Position numbers and translations under genes: made by a program | From: a virus | IMG/VR virus record: IMGVR_UViG_3300028384_000657 | Coordinates: 1-64,000 of that record | Reading direction: 5' to 3' (one strand) | Length of the DNA stretch: 64,000 nucleotides | Notes under the pieces: generated by a model | Seen by the model: the letters and a program-made list of their open reading frames with translations, nothing else | Told to the model about the DNA's origin: nothing | Database searches by the model: none | Shown: in pieces, positions 17,085 through 25,422 of the stretch | How positions within the stretch are numbered: position 1 is the stretch's first letter | How the letters are laid out: each line of letters starts with the position of its first letter

Positions 17085-17746
17085 CCGTAATTTCCCGCCC
17101 AACAATTGAAGTCCTTAAGAACTTTTGTTCAATCAATAAATCGATCGTTATCAAACCTGGTAATCAAGTTGCCACTCTCAGCATCAACAAAAACATTCTT
17201 GCTATTGCTGAAGTAGAAGAACAGTTTGATTCGCAGATTTCTATTTACGATCTGGGTGTATTCATTGGAGGTTTGTCTCTCTTTAACGAACCCAAGATCG
17301 ATACAACTCAAACTAACTTTATCACTGTAAGTGATGAGAGGGGTAAGTCTAAGACTCGTTATTTCTACGCTGATCCTGATGTTATTGTTCAACCTCCTGA
17401 GAAAGAGATCTCTCTACCCTCTGTAGATGTTGAATTCACTCTCTCTTCTAACACACTGGCACAATTGCAGCGAGCGGCATCTGTGTATGCTCTGCCAGAT
17501 CTCTGTCTGTATGGATTCAATGGATCGTTGCAACTTTGTGTGACTGACAAAAAGAATGATACCTCTAATAGTTACTCTGTTGAAGTTGGTGAGACCAACG
17601 ACAATCAGTTCTGTTATTGTTTCAAAGTAGAGAATCTCAAACTTCTTCCTGGTGACTACAAAGTTTCTATCAGTAAGCAAAACGTAGCACTCTTTGAAGG
17701 TGAAAACATCAAGTACTATATCGCACTTGAACCCTCTGTTTCCTGA
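17081..17746 (+). CDS. 45: Sliding clamp gp45
   Basis: 221 residues (T4: 228). Matches the T4 trimeric clamp family: N-terminal TIEVLKNFCSINKSIVIKPGN, SISIYDLGVFIGGLSLFNEP-type middle (T4 has the same YDLNxFLGxLxL core) and C-terminal LLPGDYKVSISKQNVALFEGENIKYYIALE. It tethers the polymerase gp43 and is the mobile activator of late transcription together with gp55. Confidence 0.95.
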   Translation: MTVISRPTIEVLKNFCSINKSIVIKPGNQVATLSINKNILAIAEVEEQFDSQISIYDLGVFIGGLSLFNEPKIDTTQTNFITVSDERGKSKTRYFYADPDVIVQPPEKEISLPSVDVEFTLSSNTLAQLQRAASVYALPDLCLYGFNGSLQLCVTDKKNDTSNSYSVEVGETNDNQFCYCFKVENLKLLPGDYKVSISKQNVALFEGENIKYYIALEPSVS

Positions 17747-17760
17747 TTTATTTTTTTATT

Positions 17761-18702
17761 ATGAATGATTTCCTCTGGGTAGAAAAGTATCGTCCTCAGA
17801 AAGTTGAGGAGTGCATTCTACCCGAATCTGTGAAGCACACCTTCCAGAGTTTTATTGATCAGGGTGAGATTCCTAATCTCCTGCTTTCTGGAACTGCTGG
17901 TGTTGGTAAGACTACTATTGCTAAAGCACTCTGTAACGAACTAGGAGCAGATTATTATGTTATCAATGGGTCCGATGAAGGTCGATTCCTGGATACTGTA
18001 CGCAATCAAGCAAAAAACTTTGCTTCTACTGTGTCTCTCACTGCTTCTGCTCGTCACAAGGTTCTTATCATCGATGAGGCAGACAATACAACACCTGATG
18101 TTCAACTTCTACTCAGGGCGTCGATTGAGGAGTTTCAAAAGAACTGTCGATTCATCTTTACTTGTAACTTCAAGAACAAGATCATCGAGCCGCTACATAG
18201 TAGGACGACTGTCGTAGAGTTCAATGTTCGTGGACAGACTAAGCAAGAGTTGGCAGGTGCTTTCTTCAATAGGTGCCAAGATATCCTCAAACGCGAGGAG
18301 GTCGCCTTCCAACCTAGAGTTGTTGCTGAAGTCGTACAGAAATACTTCCCCGACTTCCGACGCACCCTCAACGAACTCCAGCGATATGCAAGCACAGGGT
18401 CTATCGACACTGGCATTCTGGCGACGCTAGGTGATGCAAACATCAACACCCTGGTCGATAGTCTCAAGAACAAGAAATTCAACGATGTAAAAAAGTGGGT
18501 AACACAGAACCTTGATTCTGATCCCACATCTATCATGCGTAAACTCTATGATAATCTGTCTACTGTGATGGACGGTCCTAGTGTTGCCGCTGCTGTTCTA
18601 ATTATTGCTGAGTATCAATACAAGTCTGCATTTGTTGTAGACCAAGAAATTAATCTGCTCGCTTGTCTTACTCAACTAATGCTGGAGTGTAATTTCAAAT
18701 GA
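17761..18702 (+). CDS. 44: Clamp loader large subunit gp44
   Basis: 313 residues (T4: 319). AAA+ features: FLWVEKYRPQKVEECILP opening, Walker A GTAGVGKTT 44-52, Walker B VLIIDEAD, sensor 1 FIFTCNFKNKIIEPLHSR with arginine, and sensor 2 PDFRRTLNELQRY. It loads gp45 on primed DNA with gp62, encoded two genes downstream. Confidence 0.96.
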   Translation: MNDFLWVEKYRPQKVEECILPESVKHTFQSFIDQGEIPNLLLSGTAGVGKTTIAKALCNELGADYYVINGSDEGRFLDTVRNQAKNFASTVSLTASARHKVLIIDEADNTTPDVQLLLRASIEEFQKNCRFIFTCNFKNKIIEPLHSRTTVVEFNVRGQTKQELAGAFFNRCQDILKREEVAFQPRVVAEVVQKYFPDFRRTLNELQRYASTGSIDTGILATLGDANINTLVDSLKNKKFNDVKKWVTQNLDSDPTSIMRKLYDNLSTVMDGPSVAAAVLIIAEYQYKSAFVVDQEINLLACLTQLMLECNFK

Positions 18703-18995
18703 AAGATGTGAAACTGATTAGGATGATCACTGGAGAGGAGATCATCGCTGAAGTCCTTGATTGGAAAGATGGTGTTCTTACTATCAAGAATGCCTTGCTA
18801 GTAATTCCTCAGCAGAATCAAGTTGGGTTTGCTCCCTGGGCAACGGTAATCGATCCAGAGCATCCCGAGATTGGTCTTGATATGAAACATGTTATCTACA
18901 GTGTTGAGGTAGCACCAGCAGTTGCAGACCAGTACAATCAAATCTTTGGCAACAAAATTATTACTACTCCCGAAGAGAAGAAACTTATTCTATGA
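18699..18995 (+). CDS. Sm-fold-like small protein inside the clamp-loader operon
   Basis: 98 residues. VKLIRMITGEEIIAEVLDWKDGVLTIKNALLVIP shows the Sm-like strand-turn-strand pattern with GEEIIAEV, then PWATVIDPEH and a C-terminal VADQYNQIFG helix. It is coupled on both sides by ATGA overlaps to gene 44 and dam. Similar to the 9241, 31163 and 31491 products. Confidence 0.65.
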   Translation: MKDVKLIRMITGEEIIAEVLDWKDGVLTIKNALLVIPQQNQVGFAPWATVIDPEHPEIGLDMKHVIYSVEVAPAVADQYNQIFGNKIITTPEEKKLIL

Positions 18996-19825
18996 CCGCT
19001 CTGAAAACTCCCCTTCGTTATCCTGGTGGGAAGTCTCGTGCTGTCAAAAAGATGGCACCCTTCTTTCCGCTCTTCAAAGACTATACTGAATATCGTGAAC
19101 CATTTCTCGGTGGTGGTTCTGTAGCACTTTATATCACTCAGATGTATCCTCATCTAGATATTTGGGTGAACGATCTCTACGAACCGCTTTACAATTTCTG
19201 GCGTGAACTACAGGAGAATCCTGATGAAATTAGGTCCCAACTCATCCAACTTAAACAAAGGCACCCTGACCCCTCTTCCGCAAAATATCTTTTCAAGGAG
19301 TCTAAAGAGTATCTCGGGAATGACCCCCGACGCTGTGATGCTACGGCTCGTGCTGTCAGTTTCTATATTGTTAACAAGTGCTCTTTTTCTGGTCTCACTG
19401 AATCCTCGTCCTTTTCAAAACAGGCGTCCGATAACAACTTCTCCTTCAGGGGATTTGACAAACTGCCATACTACTCACAAGTCATCAGAAACTGGAAGAT
19501 CACAAATCTTTCTTACGACGCCTTGATGACCGATGACAAAAAAACTTTTGTTTATCTAGATCCTCCGTACGATATTAAGTCAAACCTGTATGGTAAAAAG
19601 GGTGACATGCATAAAGGGTTTGACCATGACGAATTTTATTATACTTGCGATCGATATACCTGCGATCAAATGGTCTCCTATAACTCTTCTAATCTTATTA
19701 AGTCTAGATTTATTGACTGGAAACCTCTTGAATACGATCATACTTACACCATGCGATCCGTTGGTGAATACATGCAAGAACAACAAACCCGTAAAGAACT
19801 CCTGCTCCTAAATTATGTCGTATGA
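18992..19825 (+). CDS. dam: DNA adenine N6-methyltransferase (Dam/D12 class)
   Basis: 277 residues. Motif I-region TPLRYPGGKSRAVKKM (7-20), REPFLGGGSVAL (SAM-binding FxGGG), and the catalytic DPPY at 190-193 are intact; length fits the D12 family. It methylates adenine, probably GATC as in T4 Dam, though the target site cannot be read from the sequence. It is inserted between the two clamp-loader subunits. Coupled to the upstream gene by ATGA and to gene 62 by an 11-base overlap. Confidence 0.93.
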   Translation: MTALKTPLRYPGGKSRAVKKMAPFFPLFKDYTEYREPFLGGGSVALYITQMYPHLDIWVNDLYEPLYNFWRELQENPDEIRSQLIQLKQRHPDPSSAKYLFKESKEYLGNDPRRCDATARAVSFYIVNKCSFSGLTESSSFSKQASDNNFSFRGFDKLPYYSQVIRNWKITNLSYDALMTDDKKTFVYLDPPYDIKSNLYGKKGDMHKGFDHDEFYYTCDRYTCDQMVSYNSSNLIKSRFIDWKPLEYDHTYTMRSVGEYMQEQQTRKELLLLNYVV

Positions 19826-20216
19826 TGAAAGGTATCCTCTTAAGGATTATCTAAATACCATCAATCAAACTAAACAGTATTTGATGGATGAAGATCCTGG
19901 TTGGGAAAAGAACTATCCTGCTTATGTAATTAATAAGTGTATGTCGCAACACATGGACACCATCATGTATGCGAATGAAATGAATCAGTATCAAGGTCTA
20001 GACAAGAAATTACAATATGATTTCTTTATAAATATCGTCAGACCCCGCAAGAGATTCTCTCCTTGGGGTAAGAAACAAAAGGTGAAAGATCTTGAACTTG
20101 TCAAGCAATATTATGGTTACTCAACCGAAAAAGCATTGCAGGCATTGCGGATTCTATCTCCTGAACAACTTGAAATTATCCGAGATAAATTGAATAAAGG
20201 GGGTAAGACCAGATGA
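19815..20216 (+). CDS. 62: Clamp loader small subunit gp62
   Basis: 133 residues (T4: 187, cyanophage forms are shorter as I recall). The segment YPLKDYLNTINQTKQYLMDED, then YVINKCMSQHMDTIMYANEMNQYQGLDKKLQYDFFINIVRPRKRFSPW is characteristic of T4-family gp62 (INKC...YDF..N..R..KRFS.W). Works with gp44 to load gp45. Coupled to regA by ATGA. Confidence 0.88.
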   Translation: MSYDERYPLKDYLNTINQTKQYLMDEDPGWEKNYPAYVINKCMSQHMDTIMYANEMNQYQGLDKKLQYDFFINIVRPRKRFSPWGKKQKVKDLELVKQYYGYSTEKALQALRILSPEQLEIIRDKLNKGGKTR

Positions 20217-20644
20217 GTGAACTTAACGAAGTTCAGTGGACAAAAGATGATATGGTTGAGGTGAACCTAAAGGAACCAGATGATTTCCTGAAGGTCCGTG
20301 AAACTCTTACCCGTATTGGTGTCGCGTCGAGAAAAGAAAAGAAACTTTATCAATCCTGCCATATCTTACATAAGAAGGGTCAGTATTATATCGTTCACTT
20401 CAAGGAACTATTTGCGTTGGATGGTAAGAAAGTAAATCTTTCTGAAAATGATGTTCAACGTAGAAATAGAATTGTAAAACTTCTTTCCGACTGGGGATTG
20501 GTAGAGATTGTAAAGGAGGCAGTTGTCTCTGATGCTGCTCCACTCAGTCAGATTAAAGTGATCGCCTATAAAGATAAGGGCGAATGGATTCTAGAATCCA
20601 AATATAACATTGGGAAGAAACGTCAAACAAATGAGCACTCATGA
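20213..20644 (+). CDS. regA: Translational repressor RegA
   Basis: 143 residues (T4: 122). Very close to T4 RegA: VEVNLKEPDDFLKVRETLTRIGVASRKEKKLYQSCHILHKKGQYYIVHFKELFALDGK, then NRIVKLLSDWGLVEIV and WILESKYNIGKK. RegA binds start regions of early mRNAs and represses them. There is an ~11-residue N-terminal extension compared with T4. Confidence 0.96.
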   Translation: MSELNEVQWTKDDMVEVNLKEPDDFLKVRETLTRIGVASRKEKKLYQSCHILHKKGQYYIVHFKELFALDGKKVNLSENDVQRRNRIVKLLSDWGLVEIVKEAVVSDAAPLSQIKVIAYKDKGEWILESKYNIGKKRQTNEHS

Positions 20645-21272
20645 ATTTGAAATCAAACCACACTGGATACAACAACCAGGATGGTTATACGCAGTTGTTC
20701 CTGACTCAGTTAAGGAAGAACTGATTAAATCCATGGAGACCCCTGGAGAGGACGCTAGAAGCACTCTCAGGGGTCATCTCAAAGAAGAGTATTCACTTCC
20801 TCTAACCGAGGAAGTTTCTCAGTTTACACGGTTCCTATCGTATCAGTACATCGAAACCTTTGGTGTGCAAGCGAATATGGGAATCCAAGAAGATTTTCAA
20901 AGAAAGGATCCTGACTTTGAGTTAGGTCAACTATGGGTTAACTATCAAAGTAAGTATGATTTTAATCCAAGTCATATTCATTCGGGAGTTTTTTCATTCG
21001 TTATCTGGGTGAAGCTCCCTTACAATTGGCAAGAAGAGAGAGAAAGATATCCAAAAGCAAATGGTAATGAGACTGCTGCATTTTATTTTACATATAGCAG
21101 TCCTATGGGAGGACTAGATGCACATTACATCAACTTAGATTCTGCATGGGAGTGGTCTATGGTGTTCTTCCCTGCCAGAATGTATCATGGCGTGAACCCA
21201 TTTTATACATCTGACGAGAAACGCATATCGATCTCGGGTAATATATACGTTGTAGACAAATCATATTCCTAA
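20631..21272 (+). CDS. Putative 2-oxoglutarate/Fe(II) oxygenase (HxH subfamily)
   Basis: 213 residues from ATG 20631 (TTG 20610 also in frame). The C-terminal half has NPSHIHSGVFSFVIWVKLPY and, ~75 residues later, RMYHGVNPF...TSDEKRISISGNIYV. This HxH...H..V....RISISGN pattern matches the 2OG-FeII_Oxy_5 type family and is shared with the 55880 product. Start overlaps regA by 14 bases. Substrate unknown. Confidence 0.7.
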   Translation: MSTHEFEIKPHWIQQPGWLYAVVPDSVKEELIKSMETPGEDARSTLRGHLKEEYSLPLTEEVSQFTRFLSYQYIETFGVQANMGIQEDFQRKDPDFELGQLWVNYQSKYDFNPSHIHSGVFSFVIWVKLPYNWQEERERYPKANGNETAAFYFTYSSPMGGLDAHYINLDSAWEWSMVFFPARMYHGVNPFYTSDEKRISISGNIYVVDKSYS

Positions 21273-21296
21273 ATAGAGCTGCCACGCTATCTACTA

Positions 21297-21587
21297 ATGA
21301 AAGATACAAAACCTCAGGTAGATGAGAAGGGAGATGACGATGATAAGAGTGAAGTTCTTGGTAACTTAGTTAAAGTTGTTGTTCTTATATGGTCTGCCTC
21401 TCTACTAACGTTCTCTTACGTTAGACTTCCTAACGGTCAAAAAATTCTAGATTTTGATCCGACGTTTATAGCCTCGGTATTTTCTGGATCTTTAGCTGCG
21501 TTCGGATTGAGTCCTGCTAAAAATGGTAGTTCTGCTAAGAAAGCACCCGAGATCAAGAAAAAAGAAGAAGTTGAACCAAAGGTATAA
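21297..21587 (+). CDS. Small membrane protein with two hydrophobic segments
   Basis: 96 residues: acidic N-terminus (DEKGDDDDKSE), a membrane segment VVVLIWSASLLTFSYV, a second weaker one FIASVFSGSLAAFGLS, and a Lys/Glu-rich tail. Two segments plus charged tail is holin-like in outline, but nothing else supports that function. First of four consecutive envelope-type genes. Confidence 0.65.
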   Translation: MKDTKPQVDEKGDDDDKSEVLGNLVKVVVLIWSASLLTFSYVRLPNGQKILDFDPTFIASVFSGSLAAFGLSPAKNGSSAKKAPEIKKKEEVEPKV

Positions 21588-21589
21588 TT

Positions 21590-21832
21590 ATGCAAAAAAT
21601 TATTAATACACTAGCAGTGCTCTCTTTCATCGGTGTCTCAGGCATCGTCGGTGGTGGAGCATATGTTTATTTCCAAAGAGATGCACTGATTGAATCCGCT
21701 AAGGCGAAGATCACTGCAGCGGCAGCAGAGGCGCTTACAGGAGCACTTCCTGGTATGTTAGATAGCGCAGTTCCTAAGGCTATGCCTGGGGCGACAGGTC
21801 TGCCTGTTCCCGTTAAACTACCAGGACAATGA
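21590..21832 (+). CDS. Small single-pass membrane protein
   Basis: 80 residues: N-terminal membrane anchor TLAVLSFIGVSGIVGGGAYVYFQ, then an Ala-rich amphipathic helix (ESAKAKITAAAAEALTGALPGMLDSAVPKAM) and a Pro/Gly tail. Looks like an N-terminally anchored periplasmic peptide. Overlaps the next gene by ATGA. Confidence 0.65.
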   Translation: MQKIINTLAVLSFIGVSGIVGGGAYVYFQRDALIESAKAKITAAAAEALTGALPGMLDSAVPKAMPGATGLPVPVKLPGQ

Positions 21833-22389
21833 AACCCCTACACTGGTTCGCAGGTGGGCTCGGTGTCATTCTTGGCATTGGGCACATTGGCATGATTGGG
21901 ATGATTGCTCGTAATAATACGTTTCCAACTATCAATCCACCTGTAGGAGAGTACTCTTCTTATAAAGCAAAGGTTGGACCTGATGGATATGAGATCGATT
22001 ACAAAGGTAACGATCCTAAAACCATGGAGGTTGAAAAGTTTGTCGATAAGAAGAATGGATTCTTCGGTATCGGTGGTAAATCTGTTGTAACCTTCAAAGA
22101 AGAATATACTATGGATGGTCAACGCCACCTAGGAGGTAACGGCGAGGGAAAGTTAACCGCTGCCAAACTCGCATGTATCGAAACGGTGGGAGGTGGCAAA
22201 CAGACTGGTCGTGTCGTCGGCGCTAGCATGGGTGCCGCTGCTGCTCCTGCTGTGACGGGGATACCCTTCGTAGGACCCGTTCTAGGCGGTCTGGTTGCTA
22301 TCTTCGCATCTGATAAGGGTGCTGAGGTTGGTGGTGAAATTGCTACTGAATTAAGTGAGGACTGTGAGGATGGAGATACCAAAGATTAG
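21829..22389 (+). CDS. Membrane-anchored protein with glycine-zipper segment
   Basis: 186 residues: N-terminal hydrophobic segment GGLGVILGIGHIGMIGMIA, a polar domain (~30-115), then GRVVGASMGAAAAPAVTGIPFVGPVLGGLVAIFASDKGAEVGGEIA, a glycine-zipper-like stretch typical of membrane-inserting or oligomerising proteins, and an acidic tail. No named family recognised. Confidence 0.65.
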   Translation: MKPLHWFAGGLGVILGIGHIGMIGMIARNNTFPTINPPVGEYSSYKAKVGPDGYEIDYKGNDPKTMEVEKFVDKKNGFFGIGGKSVVTFKEEYTMDGQRHLGGNGEGKLTAAKLACIETVGGGKQTGRVVGASMGAAAAPAVTGIPFVGPVLGGLVAIFASDKGAEVGGEIATELSEDCEDGDTKD

Positions 22390-23149
22390 TATTCCCCGTA
22401 GGGAGATTGGCGTTAAGCAGATCCCTAGGGTATACACTCCACAATGGTTAAAGGAAGCACCTACGGTTATTCCTCCCAATCCTCCAGTAACTAGTCAGAT
22501 TGGTGTGCCTATCATCAATCTGCCTGGTTGTGTTGAAGCACATGAACAGAATAGTGGTAAAGAGAAGAGTGGTATTCTTTCTGCAGATGACCCTAAAGGT
22601 GTTAAGGTCTTCTGTGACTCTGGTGTGCCATCTTTCAATCCTATTGATTATGACAAAGATAAATTAAAGTTTCCTCCGAAGAAAACAGAACCTCCGAAGA
22701 TTGCACCACCAAAACCTCCAGAGACTAAAACACCAGAGGTTCCCAAAACAGAGAAACCTGAGTGTCCTACAAAAGTGCAGAAGATTGAAGCACCTGTAGG
22801 TACGTTGACTGATGCTGGTAAGAAAAAGATTGTAGAGTATAGACTGGTCGAGAAGCAGTGTGTTGCGATCAAAGAAGATTTAAAAATACCTGATCAAATT
22901 GTCAAAGCAATTCCATCAGTAGGGCAGGTTACAACTACAGCAGGTATCACCATCATTGCAACTGCTGCAGCAACTGCAACACCATTCTTACTGAAAGTTG
23001 TTAAACCTATTGTTAAACAGATAATCAAAAAAATTAAGAAGGCACTCGGAAAAGAACCTCCTAAGTTATCTCAGAGCGAAGTTCGTGCCAATAAGTATAG
23101 AGAAAAGAAAGGGTTGCCTGAACTCAAGCAACCCAAAAAGAAGAAGTAA
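22370..23149 (+). CDS. Proline-rich protein with C-terminal membrane segment
   Basis: 259 residues from ATG 22370 (GAGG nine bases before; GTG 22355 is also in frame). Residues 1-90 form a Pro/Ile-rich domain with two Cys; ~95-140 is a PPK/PPE repeat (TonB-like stalk); ~190-215 is hydrophobic (TTAGITIIATAAATATPFLL); the end is strongly basic (KKIKKALGKEPP...KQPKKKK). I recall similar proteins in other cyanomyoviruses but know no function. Ends exactly where the leftward gene ends. Confidence 0.7.
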   Translation: MEIPKISIPRREIGVKQIPRVYTPQWLKEAPTVIPPNPPVTSQIGVPIINLPGCVEAHEQNSGKEKSGILSADDPKGVKVFCDSGVPSFNPIDYDKDKLKFPPKKTEPPKIAPPKPPETKTPEVPKTEKPECPTKVQKIEAPVGTLTDAGKKKIVEYRLVEKQCVAIKEDLKIPDQIVKAIPSVGQVTTTAGITIIATAAATATPFLLKVVKPIVKQIIKKIKKALGKEPPKLSQSEVRANKYREKKGLPELKQPKKKK

Positions 23150-24037
23150 TTATCTCTTTTTCTCTATAGGAGGACCTAAGTCCTCTGCTTTTGTAGAAAC
23201 TTTTCGGGGAATCTGATGAACGTGTGGTGCAATAGCATTTTTATTTTGCACTACGATATCTTGGCACAGACGATAATAAGGACTCCATGATGCGAAGGAG
23301 ATACCTTTCTGTGCCATTTCACCGCACTTGGTTAATCTTGTAAGCTCAAATTCCAATCTACGATTAGCAGTCATTTGACTACGCAATTCATTATGGTGTT
23401 GTGCAGCTTCTTTACAAAGTTGTTGTTGCTTTCTATCTAATGGCCAAGAGATAGTAGCAGAGAAACCTGCGTTCCAGTTATAGTTATCTTTCTGACCAGT
23501 TCTTATTCTTCGATGATATAATATCTCTCCTGGGCGATCGGGAATTCCATCCCCAACTGCATTTCCATCAGCATCAAAATCACCTTCTAGATCCAGTACA
23601 TTATATACAGGATCATCATAGTGAGATTCAAATGGAAACTGCCAACTATAGCTTCGTGTCACATATGGAGTCACATTAAGTGTAGGACCCTGACAACTAA
23701 TGCCGTCTCCGTAAGTGTTAGTGATATAAGGACCTTGTAAAACCTGAATGGCTTGATTGGTCACTGAGCCAGAGCTATTCGCGACTGGAGCTGCTGTTGC
23801 ACTTACACCCCCTACAGTTTCCGCCAGTGTGGCAGGGGCAGTCGCAATTGATGTTAGACATAGTGCTATTGGGTAAAGATACTTGTGGTGTCTGTTACGC
23901 TTTGAATTTTTGTTGTTCTCTCGATAATTGTATGGTTCGAGAGACCTGGAGCCATGTAAGATTCTACGAACGAGAATTGTCCTCCAGGAGTTGTTTGACT
24001 CCATGTTGGTCTCGTTCCCATATTCAATCCTGTCCAT
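23150..24037 (-). CDS. Exported protein of unknown function, start uncertain
   Basis: Up to 295 residues. A Sec signal peptide is clear at residues ~43-72 (basic KNSKRNRHHK, hydrophobic YPIALCLTSIATAPATLA, then E), but no ATG, GTG or TTG lies between Met12 (24004) and that segment. The first ~45 codons overlap the upstream gene in another frame. The mature part has Cys-paired segments and a D-rich loop (DLEGDFDADGNAVGDGIPD). The stop abuts the rightward gene with zero spacing. Possibly initiated at a rare codon or by frameshift from the 24348 gene. Confidence 0.65.
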   Translation of the reverse strand: MDRIEYGNETNMESNNSWRTILVRRILHGSRSLEPYNYRENNKNSKRNRHHKYLYPIALCLTSIATAPATLAETVGGVSATAAPVANSSGSVTNQAIQVLQGPYITNTYGDGISCQGPTLNVTPYVTRSYSWQFPFESHYDDPVYNVLDLEGDFDADGNAVGDGIPDRPGEILYHRRIRTGQKDNYNWNAGFSATISWPLDRKQQQLCKEAAQHHNELRSQMTANRRLEFELTRLTKCGEMAQKGISFASWSPYYRLCQDIVVQNKNAIAPHVHQIPRKVSTKAEDLGPPIEKKR

Positions 24038-24348
24038 GTCGAAGAAATACCATTACTATTAGTTGTTGATGCAGGAGCTCTTACGCTCTGCTGTTCTGTT
24101 CCCGAAGGGGCAATATTGCCGCCAGAAGGTTTTACCCCATGACCACTTACAGAATATGTATATCCTGTGTTGTAGTCCATCGAGTTAATAACCTCAACCA
24201 CCTCAGATGTCGTCTCTGTGTGAGTCGTCATTTGGCCCTGCTGGAAATTTGGGACCACGGGGACCGCCTGGGCAGGTGCAGCAGAAATTAAGACTACCAC
24301 CGCACTTGTCGCAGTAAATATGAAGGTCTTTCCAGAAAGGATGCTCAC
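23866..24348 (-). CDS. Exported protein of unknown function
   Basis: 160 residues from GTG 24348, chosen because AAGGAG lies seven bases before it. Sec signal peptide: SGKTFIFTATSAVVVLISAAPAQA then VPVV. The mature protein is Ser/Thr/Gly-rich, lacks Cys and has no recognised domain. Second gene of the leftward unit. Confidence 0.65.
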   Translation of the reverse strand: MSILSGKTFIFTATSAVVVLISAAPAQAVPVVPNFQQGQMTTHTETTSEVVEVINSMDYNTGYTYSVSGHGVKPSGGNIAPSGTEQQSVRAPASTTNSNGISSTWTGLNMGTRPTWSQTTPGGQFSFVESYMAPGLSNHTIIERTTKIQSVTDTTSIFTQ

Positions 24349-24359
24349 GAGGATTCTCC

Positions 24360-24845
24360 TTACTTGATGAGGAGCTCACTAGAGAACTGTCCGATTGCAG
24401 ATGTTCCTGCGCCGCCAGCTGTCAGTGACATTGTTCCTGACGAATCGATCGTTCCAGCTAAGGATCCAGCAGATCCAGCTGCATTACTCGTCATGATACC
24501 GAAGTTTTGAACTTCTCCAGTAGTCGCTGCGCTTGTGGGGATGGCGTCAGCTTGTGTGAACGAGGCAGTGAAAGAAAATGCTTCTCCAGCAGTTGCTTGG
24601 GTTGCTGAAATAGAACCAGGAGAATATACACCAGACGTGATACCGCCAGTAGAGATTGTATTGACAGTTGTACCGTCTGTAGTGTTTACATTATTACCTG
24701 TGATACTGTATGAATTTCCTAATCTCGTCGCTTGTGTTGCTGCTGAATTCACTTGCAGTTGAACACTAGAAGATAGTCGATGGGTGATATCAGCGTGTGC
24801 TGGTGCTGCCATCAAGAGCATAACGAATGGTAAAATTTTACGCAT
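24360..24845 (-). CDS. Exported Ser/Thr/Ala-rich protein of unknown function
   Basis: 161 residues with a short clean signal peptide (MRKILPFVMLLMAAPAHA, then DITHRL). The mature region is low-complexity Thr/Ser/Gly/Ala with beta-strand spacing, no Cys, ending in the hydrophobic SELLIK. First gene of the only leftward operon in the window. Function unknown; extracellular or periplasmic. Confidence 0.7.
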   Translation of the reverse strand: MRKILPFVMLLMAAPAHADITHRLSSSVQLQVNSAATQATRLGNSYSITGNNVNTTDGTTVNTISTGGITSGVYSPGSISATQATAGEAFSFTASFTQADAIPTSAATTGEVQNFGIMTSNAAGSAGSLAGTIDSSGTMSLTAGGAGTSAIGQFSSELLIK

Positions 24846-24887
24846 TTTTCCATCGATGAGGGTGCTATTCTATATAGGGAATTTAGC

Positions 24888-24916
24888 TTGACATACCCTG
24901 TTCAAGATGCTACCAT
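24888..24916 (+). promoter_or_regulatory. Promoter-like sequence before the 24907 gene
   Basis: TTGACA (24888-24893), 17-base spacer, TACCAT (24911-24916) with TG at 24908-24909. It overlaps the first codons of the 24907 frame, so the true start of that gene may be further downstream. The stretch 24846-24906 is the divergent intergenic region. Confidence 0.55.
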
Positions 24917-25422
24917 ATGTGAGTAACGCAACGGACCCTGCCTTGGACTCCACCACACTCCCCGAAATCAACTACGATGAGGTCTACCAGTTTGATCTGA
25001 CTAGTCAAGTCAAGTTCTGGAAACTGCCTCAAGAAGAAGTCTTTGAACTCTTCCGTGATGGTCGAACTGCGTCTCGTTTTCTTGAGCGCATGGTCCCTCG
25101 TCTCTTTGCTGACTTTAAGTATGTTGATGAGAAAGGTTATGATTGGTTGCGTAGGGCGATTGAAAAGGTAGAAGGTAAGTGTGTGACCAAGAATGGTTGT
25201 AAGTTCGCTCCTTCTGCTATGGTTGGATCTGGTCGTAAGATCATTCCTGAAGAAGTAAAGGAACATATTGAAGAGAATGACCTTGACTATATCCTCATGG
25301 ATATTGTAGAATTCCCTTTGGTTCGTATGCGATTTGTGAAGGGTAGCGATCTGATTGCAACTCATCCTAATTGTGATATCTCCAAAGCAAAGAAGTGGCG
25401 CACCAAGTATTTCAACGTATGA
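24907..25422 (+). CDS. Unknown protein coupled to a DNA methyltransferase
   Basis: 171 residues (171 codons from ATG 24907; GTG 24919 is an alternative because the promoter-like -10 covers the ATG). Soluble, mixed alpha/beta: LTSQVKFWKLPQEEVFELFRDGRTASRFLERMVPRLF, a Cys/Gly turn (GKCVTKNGCKF) and a DYILMDIVEFPLVRMRFVKG strand pair. ATGA overlap with the methyltransferase suggests a shared function such as restriction or target recognition, but no nuclease motif is convincing. Confidence 0.65.
   Translation: MLPYVSNATDPALDSTTLPEINYDEVYQFDLTSQVKFWKLPQEEVFELFRDGRTASRFLERMVPRLFADFKYVDEKGYDWLRRAIEKVEGKCVTKNGCKFAPSAMVGSGRKIIPEEVKEHIEENDLDYILMDIVEFPLVRMRFVKGSDLIATHPNCDISKAKKWRTKYFNV

Noticed and set aside
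21297-21832. Holin-antiholin pair
   Set aside because: The two small membrane proteins have suitable size, but neither sits near the endolysin nor shows a known holin motif, so only the topology is reported.
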